This document shows, one piece after another, positions 28,524 through 37,829 of a stretch of 64,000 bases of DNA. A program made the translations under genes and the position numbers. Numbering within the stretch: the stretch's first letter is position 1; every line of letters begins with the position of its first letter. Origin of the DNA: Lysobacteraceae bacterium (lineage in GTDB: Bacteria > Pseudomonadota > Gammaproteobacteria > Xanthomonadales > Rhodanobacteraceae); the NCBI GenBank assembly GCA_018970895.1, contig JAGWVM010000002.1, positions 1 to 64,000 of the forward strand, read 5' to 3'. Below the pieces are notes generated by a model, which was not told the origin of the DNA, made no database searches, and saw only the letters and a program-made list of their open reading frames with translations.

Positions 28524-30143
28524 TCATGCGACCCGCTGGCCGGCGGCGTCCAAGGCCCGGCGCAGCGGCTCCAGCGGGCCTGCATACCGCTTCCAGCTCG
28601 CCATGCCTCGGCCATTGAGCGGCTCGCGGACCTGGGCGGCGCTCGGGGTGGTGACCGGGAACGGATTGCGCTCGGGGTGCAGGCAGGCATCGTCGAAGGC
28701 CAGGCCGCACGCCGGCAGCACGAAGCGCATCACCGCTTCGGGATCCGCGACGAGGTCGGCGTAGGCGAGATCGATCATGGCCCCGGGGTAGTCGGCGTGC
28801 CAGGTATCGACGAGCTGCCGGTAGCAGCCGTGGAAATGGGCGGTCCACGCAAGGTCGTTGCACCACGGCGAGACGTCACCAAACATCGCGCGGAAATTCG
28901 AGAAACACACGTCCATCGGATCGCGGACCAGATGCAGGATCGGCGCATGAGGCAACGCCCGACGGATCAGGGGCACCAGCTGCACGTTGATCGGCAGCTT
29001 GTCGACGAAATAGCGCCGGCCGCCGGCACGCCAGCCGGCCTGCGCCAGGTAGCGTCGGCCGAGTTCGGCCGGATCGACGCTCCCGAGCCGGTCGAGTACC
29101 CGGTGCATACCGGCATGCCCGGCAGGTGGAACGTCGGCAACGCGATGGAGCTGGCGCAGGAAGTCGTTGAGCTCGCCGGCAGGAGCCACGTCCGGGTGGG
29201 CGCTGATCATGCGGTCCAGCAGCGTGCTGCCCGACCGCGGCATGCCTACGATGAAGATCGGCGTGGCTTGGCCGGTGTCCGCGACGGGCCGGAACGGCGT
29301 CGCCGGAACGCAATCGCGGATCGCCTCCACGAGGTGCCGGGTGATCGCCGACTCCGCCGCGGCATCGTAGGGATTCAACGCGCGCAGGATCCCCTTGCTG
29401 CGCGAGAGGGCCTCCCATGCCGCAGGGATCTCGCCGAGATCGTCCAGCTCTTTCGCCAGCGCCGCCTCGAACTGCGCCAGGTTCAGCGCGTGAGCCGGAT
29501 GCGCGGACGAACGGGTGCGTAGCACCACGATCTGCTGGCGCAGCGCGTCGATGTGCGCGTGCTCCGGTGACTGCCGGCGCAGGTTGGCGCGTGCCTGTGC
29601 AGCCATGCCGAAGTCGGGCGCCTGGGCGAGGCACTCGTCGAGCAGACGCTCGGCCCGATCGTTGTCGCCAAGGAAGTGGCACAGCATGGCCTGCAGGAGC
29701 AACTCGTCGGGCGCGCGCAGACCCTCCCGGTAGGCGCGCTCGATCCAGGTCAGCGCACGTTCCACCTCGCCGGTCATCCATCGCAGGTGGGCAATGGCCG
29801 CATGCAGATGGGCGGTACCTCGCAGGCGTTCGAGACGGTCGATACAGCGGCGGGCCTGCACCATCTCGCCGTGGAAGCTTAGTCGGCGAGCCAGTGCGAT
29901 GAGGCCGGCAGGATCGTCGTCCGGAACCGCAACGGCGGCGACCAGCTCACGGGCGGAGCCCTCGAAGCGACCGTCCTGGAGCAGCACATGGGCCAGTTGC
30001 ATGCGTGCCGGAAGGGAGTGCGGCTCACGCTCGACGAGATCATGCAGCAGGGCTGCGGCCTCAGCGTAACGCTGCTGCGTGATCAGAGCCTCGATCGACC
30101 GTTGCAGATCAGCCAGGGGCATCAGTGAGGGCATCGATGGCAT
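28524..30143 (-). CDS. TPR-containing sulfotransferase family protein (copy A)
   Basis: PIFIVGMPRSGSTLLDRMISAHPDV and PILHLVRDPMDVCFSNFRAMF; start could be 30143, 30134 or 30122. Confidence 0.92.
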   Translation of the reverse strand: MPSMPSLMPLADLQRSIEALITQQRYAEAAALLHDLVEREPHSLPARMQLAHVLLQDGRFEGSARELVAAVAVPDDDPAGLIALARRLSFHGEMVQARRCIDRLERLRGTAHLHAAIAHLRWMTGEVERALTWIERAYREGLRAPDELLLQAMLCHFLGDNDRAERLLDECLAQAPDFGMAAQARANLRRQSPEHAHIDALRQQIVVLRTRSSAHPAHALNLAQFEAALAKELDDLGEIPAAWEALSRSKGILRALNPYDAAAESAITRHLVEAIRDCVPATPFRPVADTGQATPIFIVGMPRSGSTLLDRMISAHPDVAPAGELNDFLRQLHRVADVPPAGHAGMHRVLDRLGSVDPAELGRRYLAQAGWRAGGRRYFVDKLPINVQLVPLIRRALPHAPILHLVRDPMDVCFSNFRAMFGDVSPWCNDLAWTAHFHGCYRQLVDTWHADYPGAMIDLAYADLVADPEAVMRFVLPACGLAFDDACLHPERNPFPVTTPSAAQVREPLNGRGMASWKRYAGPLEPLRRALDAAGQRVA

Positions 30144-30235
30144 GCGGTCATGCGTGGATCGGCAAGTCCGTCGAGCATAGCCGAGGCGCACGCGACAGTG
30201 CCGGCCCGGCGCGCGGGTGTGCCGGAGGCGTCGAA

Positions 30236-30269
30236 AGAAAAAAGCCACCGACCTGATGGTCGGTGGCTT
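30236..30269 (-). terminator. Rho-independent terminator of TonB receptor 2
   Basis: aagccaccgacc-tgat-ggtcggtggctt; minus strand reads into TTTTTTCTTTC. Confidence 0.92.
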
Positions 30270-30293
30270 GCCGGGAGATGACAGCCTTCGCTA

Positions 30294-33200
30294 TCAGTAG
30301 TCGTAGGACACCGACAGACGCATGTAGCGCGGCTGCTGGTAGAACACGCCCATGCCGTACGTGTTGTTGATCACGTGCGGGCCCGCGGCACCGACCGGGT
30401 CGGTCTGGACAGCCTGCTGCTCGTTCAGCACGTTGTAGATGTCGAACTTGAAAGCGAGCTTGTGGTCGGCGAAGTCCGGGGCATAGCGGACGCCCAGGTT
30501 GACGGTCTTGGTCCACGGGGTGTGGCCCGGGTCGCCCGGATGGACGATGTGGCCGAAGCACCAGTGGTAGTTGCCGCTGCCACCGCCGTTGTAGCCGGTC
30601 GGATCACCGTCGGCGTTCGGGCCGAAATAGCCCAGGCACTCCTTCGGCGTACCGGACTGGATCAGCGCGGTGGCCGACACCAGCCACTCGGGGCTGATCA
30701 TGTAGGCACCGCGGAACCGCAGCGAGTGCTTGCGGTTGTTGATCAGCTCGCCGTCCTGGCCCTGCATCAGCTGCCAGGAATCCCAGTCCTCGGTCTTGGA
30801 CACGTCGGCCTGGCCGAAGTCCGAACGCACCTGACCCTCGGTGTTGCCTACACCGCGGGAATAGGTGTAGTCGACACGACCCATCCACTTGCCGTCGAAC
30901 GGATGCTCCAGGTACAGGTCAAGCGAGGTGATCTGACGCTTCGGACCCTTCAGGTAGCCCCAGTCCTTCTGGCTCATCTTGACGATGGTGGAGCTGGTGC
31001 CGTCGTCGCGCACCACCAGCATGTCATTGGTCCGGCCCGGGTTGATCAGGCGGCAGTAAGCCGCGCCATACAGCGAGTCGTAATACAGGTTCGGGTCCAG
31101 GCCCATCGAGGTCATCTTGGCGGCGATCTGGCCCGGCGAGCACTCGTCGTCGATCACCGTCTTCAGATCGCGGTAGGTGAGCTTGGCGCCGTAGGTCCAC
31201 TTTTCGTTCAGCTGCTTGTCGAAGCCGACGATGTACTCGTCCAGATACTGCGCCTTGAGGTTGCGCGCGGTGACCTGCTTCGGATCCTTGGCACCACCGG
31301 TCTCACCGTCCGGCGAATGCGTCGGCACAACCACGGCGAGGCCGGTCGGAATGCCGTTGGCGTCGATGCCGGTGTAGCTGTAGGTGGTATCGAGGAACGT
31401 CGAACGCGTGGCCGCACGCTCGGCGGCGTTGTTGGGCAGGGCCAGGTAGTAGCGGCCGGCGTTGCCGTAAACCTTGAACGACGAATCGCCGTTCACGTCC
31501 CAGCTCACACCCAGGCGCGGCTCCCACTGGTTCTTTTCGTCGACGAAGGCCTTGCCCAGGTCGTTGTAGTTGGTGAACCGGTCGTTGCGCAGGCCGATGT
31601 TCAGCTGCACGTTCTGCGCGACCTGCCACACGTCCTGGAGGTAGTACGCCTTCTGCGAGACCGACATGCTGGCCAGCTTGGCGAAGTGCCGCTGGGTAAC
31701 CGTGTAGGTCTTGCTCTGGTCGGGATTGGTCTTGACGCGGTAGATCCAGTAATAGCCGTTCGCCGGGTTGAACGGATCGGAGATGCTCGCGTTCGGACCG
31801 CTGGCGTAGGTGCCCTGGTCGTGGGCGTTGTAGAACTGGTTGTCGATACCGACGCTGAGGTCGTGGTCACCCAGTCGGTAATCGAAGTCGATGCGCAGGC
31901 CGCGGGTATCGGAGGTTGCGTCGATGGCGCTGAGCTGGGTGACGGTCTGGTTGTTGCGAATCTGCTGGCCGCCGGTGTACGCCGGGTTCTGGTTGCTAGC
32001 CGCCGAGATGAAGGGCAGCGAGCTGAGCGCACCGTAGATGACCGGGTTGGTGAAATGACCCTTGCCGTACTCGATGCTCAGCGTGCCGTTGTCACCGATG
32101 TAGCTGGTGTACTTGCCGATGTAGAACGTCGCGGTGTTCTTGGTGCGGTTCGCCGGCTGCACGAAGCTGCCGGTATCGAGCTTGGTGTAGTCGTAGTTGT
32201 AGATGGTGCCGCCGCCGTTGTCCTGGCGATCCTGCAGGGTGGTCAGCTCGAGGACGTTGTTCTCGTTGATGTTCCAGTCGAGCTTGCCGTAGATCTTGTT
32301 TTCCTTGTTCGTGTAGAACGCTTCACGGCCGTTGTCGATGGTGCCGACGTTGGTGCCCTTCTCCTTGGTCTGCTCGGCCGACAGGAACATGTACAGCTTG
32401 TCCTTGATCAGCGGACCACCGACGTAGCCGGAGTAGATCGTCTGCCAGCTCTTGTTGCGGCTGCGATCCCAGTAGATGGTGCCCGGCAGGGTCGGGTCGG
32501 CGAGGGTGAACGGCACGCCGTCCGGGGTCGGCGGCGGGATGGTCGGGTTGCCGTAGTAGATGCGCTTGCCGTCGGCAGCCAGGTACTTCGGTGCCCAGGC
32601 GATCTGGCCACCGAAATGCCACTCGTTGGTGCCGCGCTTGCCGATCTGGTTGATCACGCCGCCGTCGGAACGGCCGTACTTGGCGCTATAGCCACCGGTC
32701 AGGGTCTGCTGCTGGTCGATCGAACCGTACGGCAGCGAGAAACCGCCGATGTTGCGGTACGGCTCGCCGGTGTTGTAGCCGTTGATGTAGTACGCGTTCT
32801 CGGAGACGCTCGAGCCGCCGAACGACACGGCGTTGCCGAAGTAGCCGCTACCCTGCACCGTGCCCGGGGCGAGCAGCGCGATCGATTCGGCGCTGCGGCC
32901 GACCGGCAGTTGCTGCAGGTCCTTCGAGGTGATGATGGTGCTCGAGGTCACGCTGGACACGTCGATGGTCGGCAGCGCGCTGGCGACCACCTGCACGGCG
33001 CTGAGGTTTTGCGCGTTCTGGGCGCTGGCAAACGGCACCTCGGTACCACCGCCGACCGTCACGTTGACGTTGTCGCTGGAGGTGATCACCTGGCCGTCCT
33101 TGATCAGCGAGACGGTGTACTTGCCCACCGGCAGGTTGCTCGCCGAATAGCGTCCGGAAGAGTCGACCGGCACGGTGCGGGTGGCACCGTTGGCCATGTT

Positions 33201-33374
33201 GACCACCTTGACCGATTCGCCGGAAGCGACCGGCGCGGTGCCGAAGATGGTGCCGGTGGTGGACTGCGCGAGGGCCGCCGTCGAGGTCAGGCCCATGCCG
33301 ACGGCGAGGGCGAGCGCGAGCGCGTTGTGCCGGGGCGCGAGCCCCCGCAAGGAATTACGCTTGTGAATTGCCAT
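30294..33374 (-). CDS. Oar-like TonB-dependent receptor (receptor 2)
   Basis: MAIHKRNSLRGLAPRHNALALALAVGMGLTSTAALAQSTTGTIFGTAPVASGESVKVVN..., plug IITSKDLQQLPVGRSAESIALLAPGTVQGSGYF; C-terminal LSVSYDY. Confidence 0.94.
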   Translation of the reverse strand: MAIHKRNSLRGLAPRHNALALALAVGMGLTSTAALAQSTTGTIFGTAPVASGESVKVVNMANGATRTVPVDSSGRYSASNLPVGKYTVSLIKDGQVITSSDNVNVTVGGGTEVPFASAQNAQNLSAVQVVASALPTIDVSSVTSSTIITSKDLQQLPVGRSAESIALLAPGTVQGSGYFGNAVSFGGSSVSENAYYINGYNTGEPYRNIGGFSLPYGSIDQQQTLTGGYSAKYGRSDGGVINQIGKRGTNEWHFGGQIAWAPKYLAADGKRIYYGNPTIPPPTPDGVPFTLADPTLPGTIYWDRSRNKSWQTIYSGYVGGPLIKDKLYMFLSAEQTKEKGTNVGTIDNGREAFYTNKENKIYGKLDWNINENNVLELTTLQDRQDNGGGTIYNYDYTKLDTGSFVQPANRTKNTATFYIGKYTSYIGDNGTLSIEYGKGHFTNPVIYGALSSLPFISAASNQNPAYTGGQQIRNNQTVTQLSAIDATSDTRGLRIDFDYRLGDHDLSVGIDNQFYNAHDQGTYASGPNASISDPFNPANGYYWIYRVKTNPDQSKTYTVTQRHFAKLASMSVSQKAYYLQDVWQVAQNVQLNIGLRNDRFTNYNDLGKAFVDEKNQWEPRLGVSWDVNGDSSFKVYGNAGRYYLALPNNAAERAATRSTFLDTTYSYTGIDANGIPTGLAVVVPTHSPDGETGGAKDPKQVTARNLKAQYLDEYIVGFDKQLNEKWTYGAKLTYRDLKTVIDDECSPGQIAAKMTSMGLDPNLYYDSLYGAAYCRLINPGRTNDMLVVRDDGTSSTIVKMSQKDWGYLKGPKRQITSLDLYLEHPFDGKWMGRVDYTYSRGVGNTEGQVRSDFGQADVSKTEDWDSWQLMQGQDGELINNRKHSLRFRGAYMISPEWLVSATALIQSGTPKECLGYFGPNADGDPTGYNGGGSGNYHWCFGHIVHPGDPGHTPWTKTVNLGVRYAPDFADHKLAFKFDIYNVLNEQQAVQTDPVGAAGPHVINNTYGMGVFYQQPRYMRLSVSYDY

Positions 33375-33555
33375 GTTTTGCTGATCTCCCCAGATCTGCC
33401 CAAACGGGCCGAGAAAAAAATTCGGGCGCCCATCATGGGCGTCCGGCTTTCAAACCCTTGCGGTTTACTGGCATCCAATGCGTACGGGGACTTCAGGAAC
33501 CCGCGCGGACCGTCGATGGCGATGTGTCCCCGGGTTCCCTGAGCCCGACCACCCT

Positions 33556-33587
33556 GCGAACGTACGTTCGCGCGCCTACCGTGTCAA
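33556..33587 (-). promoter_or_regulatory. Promoter of TonB receptor 2 with palindromic operator on the -10
   Basis: Minus strand TTGACA (33587-33582), 17-bp spacer, TACGTT (33564-33559); perfect palindrome GCGAACGTACGTTCGC at 33556-33571. Confidence 0.65.
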
Positions 33588-33778
33588 CAATTTCTTAGCA
33601 AGTCCGGGAAGCTGCCTTGTCAGGCAATTTTTCCCGCGAATCCGTACCGTTCGCGGCCCGCCGGGTCGCCTCGACGAGGCTGCCGGCGTCCATCCGGCCC
33701 CCCTCCCCCGGAAGTCAGGGGCCGAACCGGCGTCCGGCCTTGTTAAGGTGAGCGGACCATCCAGGAAGGAGTTCCGCC

Positions 33779-35164
33779 ATGCGTCGTCCACTGCGGGCCG
33801 CGGTCCGGCTCGTCCCGCTCTTGCTGCTGGTCGCGGCAGCGACCATGCCCTTGTCCGCGGCCGAGCTGGCCATTTCGCCGATCCACTACCGGGAACGTAC
33901 CCTGGCCAACGGTCTGCAGGTGATCAGTGCCCGGGACCCTGGCAGTCCGACGGTCACCGTGCAGGTCTGGTACCACGTCGGCTCGAAAGACGATCCGGCC
34001 GGGCGCTCCGGCTTTGCGCACCTGTTCGAGCACCTGATGTTCAAGAGCACGGCACACATGCATGCCGAGGAAATGGACCGCCTGACCGAGGACGTCGGCG
34101 GCGCCAACAATGCGTCCACCGGCGACGACATCACCAACTATTTCGAGGTGATTCCGTCGAACTACCTGCGCACCCTGCTGTGGGCCGAGGCCGAGCGCCT
34201 GTCCAACCTCAAGGTCGACGAAAAGAACTTCACCTCCGAGCGTGCGGTTGTGGAGGAGGAATACCGCCAGAGCGTGCTGGCGAACCCGTACGGCAAGCTG
34301 TTCAACGCGATCGACCCGCACTCGTACACGGTGCATCCCTACCGGCGCCCGACCATCGGCAGCATCGCGGACCTGGAAGCGGCCTCGCTGGCCGACGTGA
34401 TCGCCTTCCACAAGACCTTCTACCGGCCGGACAACGCGACACTGATCGTCGCCGGCGACTTCGACCCGAAGCAGCTGGACGCCTGGGTCGACCAGTATTT
34501 CGGCTGGATTCCGAAGCCCGCCACGCCGGTACCGCAGGTCACCGCGCAGGAACCGGCGCGAACGACGGACAAGCGCTACACCGAAACCAGTCCGACCGCC
34601 CCGCTGCCGGGAATCGCGATGACCTGGCTGATCCCGCCGGCGCCCTCGGGCGACACCATTCCGCTGCAGGTTGCCGCGGCACTGCTGTCGCAGGGCGACT
34701 CCTCGCGGCTGTACCAGGCGCTGGTGTACCGCAGCCAGATCGCGCAGCAGGTAGGCGCCGATGTCGATGCGCGGATGGGACCGGGCCTGTTCACTGCCTA
34801 TGCCATCCTGGCCAGCGGCCACCAGCCGGCCGAGGCCGAACGCGTGCTGCGCGAGCAGATCGCGCGCCTGGCCGACCAGCCGATCCCGCCGGCAGAGCTG
34901 GCCAAGGTGAAGACGCAGCTGCTCACCCGGGCGCTGGAGCAGCGCCAGACGCCGATGGGGCTGGCCTTCGCGCTGGGCCAGGCGGCGCTGACCGAGGGTG
35001 ACCCGGCGCGCGTCAACACCGACCTGGCGGCGCTGCAGAAGGTCACCGGCGACGACGTGCAGCGCGTGTTGCGCAAGTACGTGACCGGCGCACACAGCGT
35101 GACCATCGACTACCTGCCGCAGCCCGAGGCTGCGCCGGCCAACCGCCAGGGAGCGACGAAATGA
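33779..35164 (+). CDS. M16 family zinc metallopeptidase (catalytic subunit type)
   Basis: Signal peptide; HXXEH motif in GRSGFAHLFEHLMFKSTAHM; downstream ERAVVEEEYRQ. Confidence 0.93.
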   Translation: MRRPLRAAVRLVPLLLLVAAATMPLSAAELAISPIHYRERTLANGLQVISARDPGSPTVTVQVWYHVGSKDDPAGRSGFAHLFEHLMFKSTAHMHAEEMDRLTEDVGGANNASTGDDITNYFEVIPSNYLRTLLWAEAERLSNLKVDEKNFTSERAVVEEEYRQSVLANPYGKLFNAIDPHSYTVHPYRRPTIGSIADLEAASLADVIAFHKTFYRPDNATLIVAGDFDPKQLDAWVDQYFGWIPKPATPVPQVTAQEPARTTDKRYTETSPTAPLPGIAMTWLIPPAPSGDTIPLQVAAALLSQGDSSRLYQALVYRSQIAQQVGADVDARMGPGLFTAYAILASGHQPAEAERVLREQIARLADQPIPPAELAKVKTQLLTRALEQRQTPMGLAFALGQAALTEGDPARVNTDLAALQKVTGDDVQRVLRKYVTGAHSVTIDYLPQPEAAPANRQGATK

Positions 35165-36636
35165 GCCGAGCAATCCAATCCCTCGTGACGGCCGCACTGC
35201 TGGTTGCGGCGCTCGCCAGCCCTGCCGGTGCAGCCGATTTCCCCCGCACGCCGCCGGCACCGGGCCCGGCACCGACCCTGCACGTGCCCACGCCGGTGCG
35301 CCAGACCCTGCCCAACGGGCTGGCGGTGATCAGCGTGCGCCGCGCCGAGCTGCCGCTGGTCACCGCCCGGCTGCTGATCCGTCGCGGCGGCGAGATGGAT
35401 CCGGCCGGACGGGCCGGCCTGGCCAACCTCACTGCCAACCTGTTGACCAAGGGCACTGTCGGCCGCACCGCGCCGCAGATTGCTGCCGATGCCGAAGCGC
35501 TGGGCGGTTCGCTCGACGCGTACGCCGGCTGGGACCAGAGCAGCGTGGGCATCACCGTCACCTCGCCGAAGCTGGACGCTGCGCTGGCGCTGCTGGCCGA
35601 CGTGGTGCGCCGGCCGACGTTCCCGGCCGACGAGCTCGCGCGCGCCCGCAAGCAGGCGGCCGACGACCTGCAACTGATGCTCAGCCAGCCGACATCGCTG
35701 GCCTCGCTGGCCTCCGCTCGCGCGGTCTTCGGTGACGGTGCCTACGGCCATCCGCGCGTGGGCACGCCGCAGTCGCTGGGCCAGATCACCCGCGCGGACG
35801 TGCAGCGGCTGCACCAGACGCTTTACCGGCCGGATGACGCGATCCTGGTGCTTACCGGCGACATCACGCCGGCGCAGGCGCTGGCACTGGCACGCCGACG
35901 GTTCGGCGACTGGGTCCGGCCGGCCGCCCCGCTCCCGCCGGTTCCGGCGCCCGCCGGGCACTCCGCCCTGCCGGCGGTGCTGGTCATCGACCAGCCCGGC
36001 GGGGGCCAGGCCGGCGTGGTGGCCGCGCACGTGGCACCGGCACGCGACGATCCCCGGTTCTACGTGGGCACGGTCGCCAACGCGGTGCTCGGCGGGTCCT
36101 ATTCGGCGCGCCTGAATGAGGAGATCCGGATCAAGCGGGGGCTGTCCTACGGCGCGAACAGCAGCTTCGATCCGCGCCGCGACGCGGGACTCTGGCTGGC
36201 GTCGGCGCAGACCAAGAACCCCTCGGCAGTGCAGGTGGTGCAGCTGATGCAGGGCGAGTTCGACCGGCTCGGCACCACGGCGGTTCCGGCCGCCGAACTG
36301 GCCGCGCGCAAGGCCACCCTGATCGGTGCCTACGGGCGCAGCCTGGAGACCACCGCGGGACTTGCCCGCCGGGTGGGCGAGCTGGCCGTGTACGGTGTCG
36401 ATCTGGGCGAGGTGGCGCGATACGTGGATGCCGTGCAGGCAGTCACCCCGGCGCAGATCGAGGCCTATGCGCATGCCTACCTCGGGGCGCGGGCGCGGCA
36501 TGTCGTGGTGGTCGGGGATGCGTCGGTATTCGGTGCGGCCATGCGCAAGGCCTATCCGGGCAGCGTGCAGATCGGTCGCCAGGCACTGGACCTGGACCGC
36601 GCGGACCTGCGCGCCGCGGGCCAGCCCGCCCGCTGA
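35161..36636 (+). CDS. M16 family peptidase-like protein lacking HXXEH
   Basis: GRAGLANLTANLLTKGTVGRTAPQIAADAEALGG aligns to the M16 active-site region without zinc ligands; ATGA overlap with previous gene. Confidence 0.92.
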   Translation: MSRAIQSLVTAALLVAALASPAGAADFPRTPPAPGPAPTLHVPTPVRQTLPNGLAVISVRRAELPLVTARLLIRRGGEMDPAGRAGLANLTANLLTKGTVGRTAPQIAADAEALGGSLDAYAGWDQSSVGITVTSPKLDAALALLADVVRRPTFPADELARARKQAADDLQLMLSQPTSLASLASARAVFGDGAYGHPRVGTPQSLGQITRADVQRLHQTLYRPDDAILVLTGDITPAQALALARRRFGDWVRPAAPLPPVPAPAGHSALPAVLVIDQPGGGQAGVVAAHVAPARDDPRFYVGTVANAVLGGSYSARLNEEIRIKRGLSYGANSSFDPRRDAGLWLASAQTKNPSAVQVVQLMQGEFDRLGTTAVPAAELAARKATLIGAYGRSLETTAGLARRVGELAVYGVDLGEVARYVDAVQAVTPAQIEAYAHAYLGARARHVVVVGDASVFGAAMRKAYPGSVQIGRQALDLDRADLRAAGQPAR

Positions 36637-36660
36637 GCAGGAAGACGGGCGGCGAGCCAG

Positions 36661-36689
36661 GGGCCCGGGCGGCATCGCCCGGGCCCTTT
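36661..36689 (+). terminator. Rho-independent terminator after M16 pair
   Basis: gggcccgggcg-gcat-cgcccgggccc followed by tttcgtt. Confidence 0.8.
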
Positions 36690-36795
36690 CGTTGCGGCAG
36701 GTGAACGCTCTGTCCGGCGTCGGGGGCGCCCGGATTCACCGCGGTTGCACGGGGTTTTATTAAACTGGTCGGTGCAGTAACACACCACCCGCACC

Positions 36796-37344
36796 ATGCA
36801 AGGACTCCCCACCGTGCAAGCAACATCCCTCCTCCGCCGCCTGGCCGTCGCCGGCGTGCTGCTCACCGCTCCGGCGCTGTCCCAGGCCACCACCCGGCTG
36901 GAAGTGCAGGCCGGTCGAAGCTACATGGACGCCCACGGCAGCAACGTGGGCTTCGTCGAGGCGGTCTTCGCCCCGCACGCGATCGGCGACTCCCGCTTCA
37001 CCTGGTCGCCGGACATCTCGGCCGGATGGATCGCCGGCCGCGACCTCGCGCAGTTCCGTGGCATGCGCTACGGCACCGGTCCCTCGGTCGCACTCGTCGC
37101 CGCCGGTGCACGCCTGCGCACGACCGACACCCGTGCCTGGTACCACCCGGTGTTCTTCAGCTTCCAGGTGGCCGGCACCAACCACACCACGCAGGCACTC
37201 TCGACCCACTACCAGTTCGTCAGCACACTGGGCGTGCAGTTCGACCACCTTTCGCTCGGGATCCGCCACGTCTCCAACGGCAGCACGCACGAGCCGAACC
37301 GCGGCGAGACGATGGCCGTGGTCGGCCTGGGCTTCGAGATCTGA
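36796..37344 (+). CDS. pagL: Lipid A 3-O-deacylase (PagL-family acyloxyacyl hydrolase)
   Basis: Exported 182 aa beta-barrel-like protein; GIRHVSNGSTHEPNRGE with the His-Ser-Asn motif. Confidence 0.82.
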   Translation: MQGLPTVQATSLLRRLAVAGVLLTAPALSQATTRLEVQAGRSYMDAHGSNVGFVEAVFAPHAIGDSRFTWSPDISAGWIAGRDLAQFRGMRYGTGPSVALVAAGARLRTTDTRAWYHPVFFSFQVAGTNHTTQALSTHYQFVSTLGVQFDHLSLGIRHVSNGSTHEPNRGETMAVVGLGFEI

Positions 37345-37355
37345 TACGACTCCAT

Positions 37356-37382
37356 GCCGCCGGCGCGCAACGTGCCGGCGGC
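37356..37382. terminator. Convergent inverted repeat between pagL and DUF3147 genes
   Basis: gccgccggc ... gccggcggc, 9-bp arms. Confidence 0.5.
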
Positions 37383-37386
37383 GCGG

Positions 37387-37737
37387 TCAGAGCAGGCGGA
37401 TGCCGAACGGCTTCACCGCCCAGGCGAACAGCGCGAAGCACACCACCGTGATCACCGCGCTGATGCCCAGCGCCGGCCAGAAGCCGAAGCGTGCCAGCAG
37501 GCGCGGAAAGACCAGGAACATCGGCAGCGTCGGCACCACGTACCAGAACGTATACCAGGCGTGGTTGGCAACCTTTTCCACCGGCTGCTTCTCCACGTGC
37601 AGCCAGATCAGCGCGAGCAGGGTCACCAGCGGCAGCGAGGCAATCAGCGCGCCGGCGCGGTCGCTGCGCTTGGCGGCCTCCGAGACGAGCACCACCACCG
37701 CGGCGGTGATCAGGTATTTGGTGATGATCCAGGGCAT
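37387..37737 (-). CDS. DUF3147 family small membrane protein
   Basis: 116 aa MPWIITKYLITAAVVVLVSEAAKRSDRAGALIASLPLVTLLALIWL..., four TM segments. Confidence 0.8.
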   Translation of the reverse strand: MPWIITKYLITAAVVVLVSEAAKRSDRAGALIASLPLVTLLALIWLHVEKQPVEKVANHAWYTFWYVVPTLPMFLVFPRLLARFGFWPALGISAVITVVCFALFAWAVKPFGIRLL

Positions 37738-37829
37738 CGCACGGCTCGCTGCTGACGGGTTGTGATGACATAACGGCGGATCGGCATCGTATCGTCCCGG
37801 CCTGGTTTCCGACGCATCCGCCTCCTGCC

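Noticed and set aside
30375-33542. 1055 aa plus-strand ORF
   Set aside because: Antisense to TonB receptor 2; same compositional artefact.
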